A model generated the notes under the pieces. The model saw only the letters and a program-made list of their open reading frames with translations. It was not told the DNA's origin and searched no databases. Made by a program: the position numbers and the translations under genes. A stretch of DNA of 64,000 nucleotides, taken from NCBI GenBank assembly GCA_947647505.1, contig CANSKO010000003.1, positions 94,324-158,323 of the forward strand, given 5' to 3'. Every line of letters begins with the position of its first letter. The first letter of the stretch is position 1. This stretch comes from an uncultured Roseburia sp. (lineage in GTDB: Bacteria > Bacillota > Clostridia > Lachnospirales > Lachnospiraceae). Shown here piece after piece: positions 63,239 to 64,000 of this stretch.

Positions 63239-64000
63239 GCAATGTAGTTTATGGGTTCTGTTCTTATACATAGCATATCAAAGAACGTCAGAAGACCGGT
63301 TCAAAAAGTGTATGTGGAGACAGTTGTAAAATTACCTCTCAAAAAAGATATACGGAAAATGAAAGGGAGGATAGATATTGAAACGAATACGGAAAAGGAG
63401 AGGCGCAATATATCAAACAGCGCGCTTGTTTCTGGTAAAGCGTACGGCTTCTTTGTGCTTTTTGTATTGGCCTCCACGTTTTGTACATCGTTTATGCTGA
63501 TTTTGTCATTGCGTTTTTCGTTCCTATGAAGCAGGGCGCCCGGATCGACTGGCAGGCAAAACAGACGTTATGGAAAAACCAATGTCGAAGCAGATAGAAA
63601 CTGGAAGCGGGAAGCGAGTATTCCCCGACAAAACGTTTTATTTTCCGTTTTCAGAGAGAAAGGCGATGCAGATAGAATTTTAATATTCTGAAGAAGAAAA
63701 CGGGCAATACAGGGCGATTCTGAATGAAATAGAGGGCTTTTAGGAGAGTTGTAAGGATAATGTTTGAATTTGAGCGTTTGATGGCTGCGGAAGCATACGC
63801 GCAGGGACACAAAAAACCTTCGAAACCGTGGTTTCGAAGGTTTTAAACTTTTTGAAAGATCCGATACAATGCGTTCTGTAATTATCTCTTGGAGAACTGC
63901 GGAGCGCGACGAGCCGCTTTGAGGCCGTACTGAAATTCTCTTAGCGCCGTTTTTCCTTGATTTTACGGGCTTTCCCGGCTTTTCATTGTTCAGTTATCCT
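63239..64000. other. Tail of the window without a supported gene
   Basis: Reading frames here are short and shift against each other. One stretch behind GGGAGG (TTG at about 63379) gives MKRIRKRRGAIYQTARLF and then breaks, which may be a decayed membrane protein. A 28-codon frame (63760-63846, start ATG after GTAAGG) ends inside the hairpin at 63813. I see no intact gene. Confidence 0.45.
63813..63844. terminator. Perfect 15-bp inverted repeat, probable bidirectional terminator
   Basis: AAAACCTTCGAAACC (63813-63827) and GGTTTCGAAGGTTTT (63830-63844) are separated by only GT. It has A-runs and T-runs on both sides, so it would work on either strand. No intact gene ends here in the window. Confidence 0.8.

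Noticed and set aside
63568..63810. 80-aa minus-strand frame near the window end
   Set aside because: No ribosome binding site and no motif; the region looks decayed on both strands.

Overview
The window reads as chromosome of a flagellated, spore-forming, Gram-positive member of the Clostridia, most likely Lachnospiraceae. The evidence is a BofA/YaaL pair, an Flp1/DUF5702-type Tad pilus locus, an enlarged ribosomal protein L17, a TPR-plus-ATPase protein and a GtrII-type membrane protein typical of that family, zinc-ligand (C+) forms of S14 and L36, and frequent TTG starts behind strong GGAGG ribosome binding sites. The genus cannot be fixed from this sequence alone.

Layout. 1-9.9 kb: end of a GtrII-like membrane protein, then an aconitase-fold hydratase, an AI-2E-type permease, the TPR/ATPase protein and glycogen branching enzyme. 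10-16.5 kb: a GPP34-like protein and a small MerR regulator behind a promoter followed by heptanucleotide repeats; then a FliK-like giant, flagellin and FliS. Flagellin has a sigma-28-type promoter inside the end of the previous gene and an mRNA leader with a perfect CsrA consensus site. 16.4-17.1 kb: yaaL and bofA. 17.2-26.3 kb: an eleven-gene tad pilus operon with two prepilin peptidases, TadZ, TadA, TadB, TadC, Flp1 pilin, three TadE/G or DUF5702-like proteins (one with a duplicated Cys/His module) and an FHA protein. 26.3-33.8 kb: single genes with their own sigma-A promoters (rhomboid, flavodoxin-SCP2 protein, cytosolic histidine kinase, HIT, murG, a degenerate MBL-fold protein, pgi).

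33.8-35.2 kb is a gene-free stretch. It holds a pgi terminator, a minisatellite (58-bp x3, 19-bp x5, then degenerate units) and a 232-bp element with 66-bp inverted terminal arms and nested hairpins. It is followed by the S10-operon promoter and a structured leader. 35.2-51.6 kb is the canonical S10-spc-alpha ribosomal supercluster (rpsJ to rplQ, with secY, adk, map, infA and rpoA) with an internal sigma-A promoter before rpmJ. 51.7-60.9 kb: lgt, a mutS2-response regulator-histidine kinase operon on the minus strand, and an htrA-like/yhaM/rlmD operon.

60.9-64 kb is decayed: a frame-shifted C-terminal extension of rlmD, a broken J-domain-like gene of the kind carried by integrative elements, an IS256-type transposase remnant, an NTF2-like gene, an XRE regulator, and a final stretch without a convincing gene.

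Convergent gene pairs repeatedly have overlapping or nearly touching 3' ends, with a perfect or near-perfect hairpin lying across the stop codons (16.4, 28.1, 29.3 and 52.5 kb). No tRNA, rRNA, CRISPR array or intact transposon was seen.
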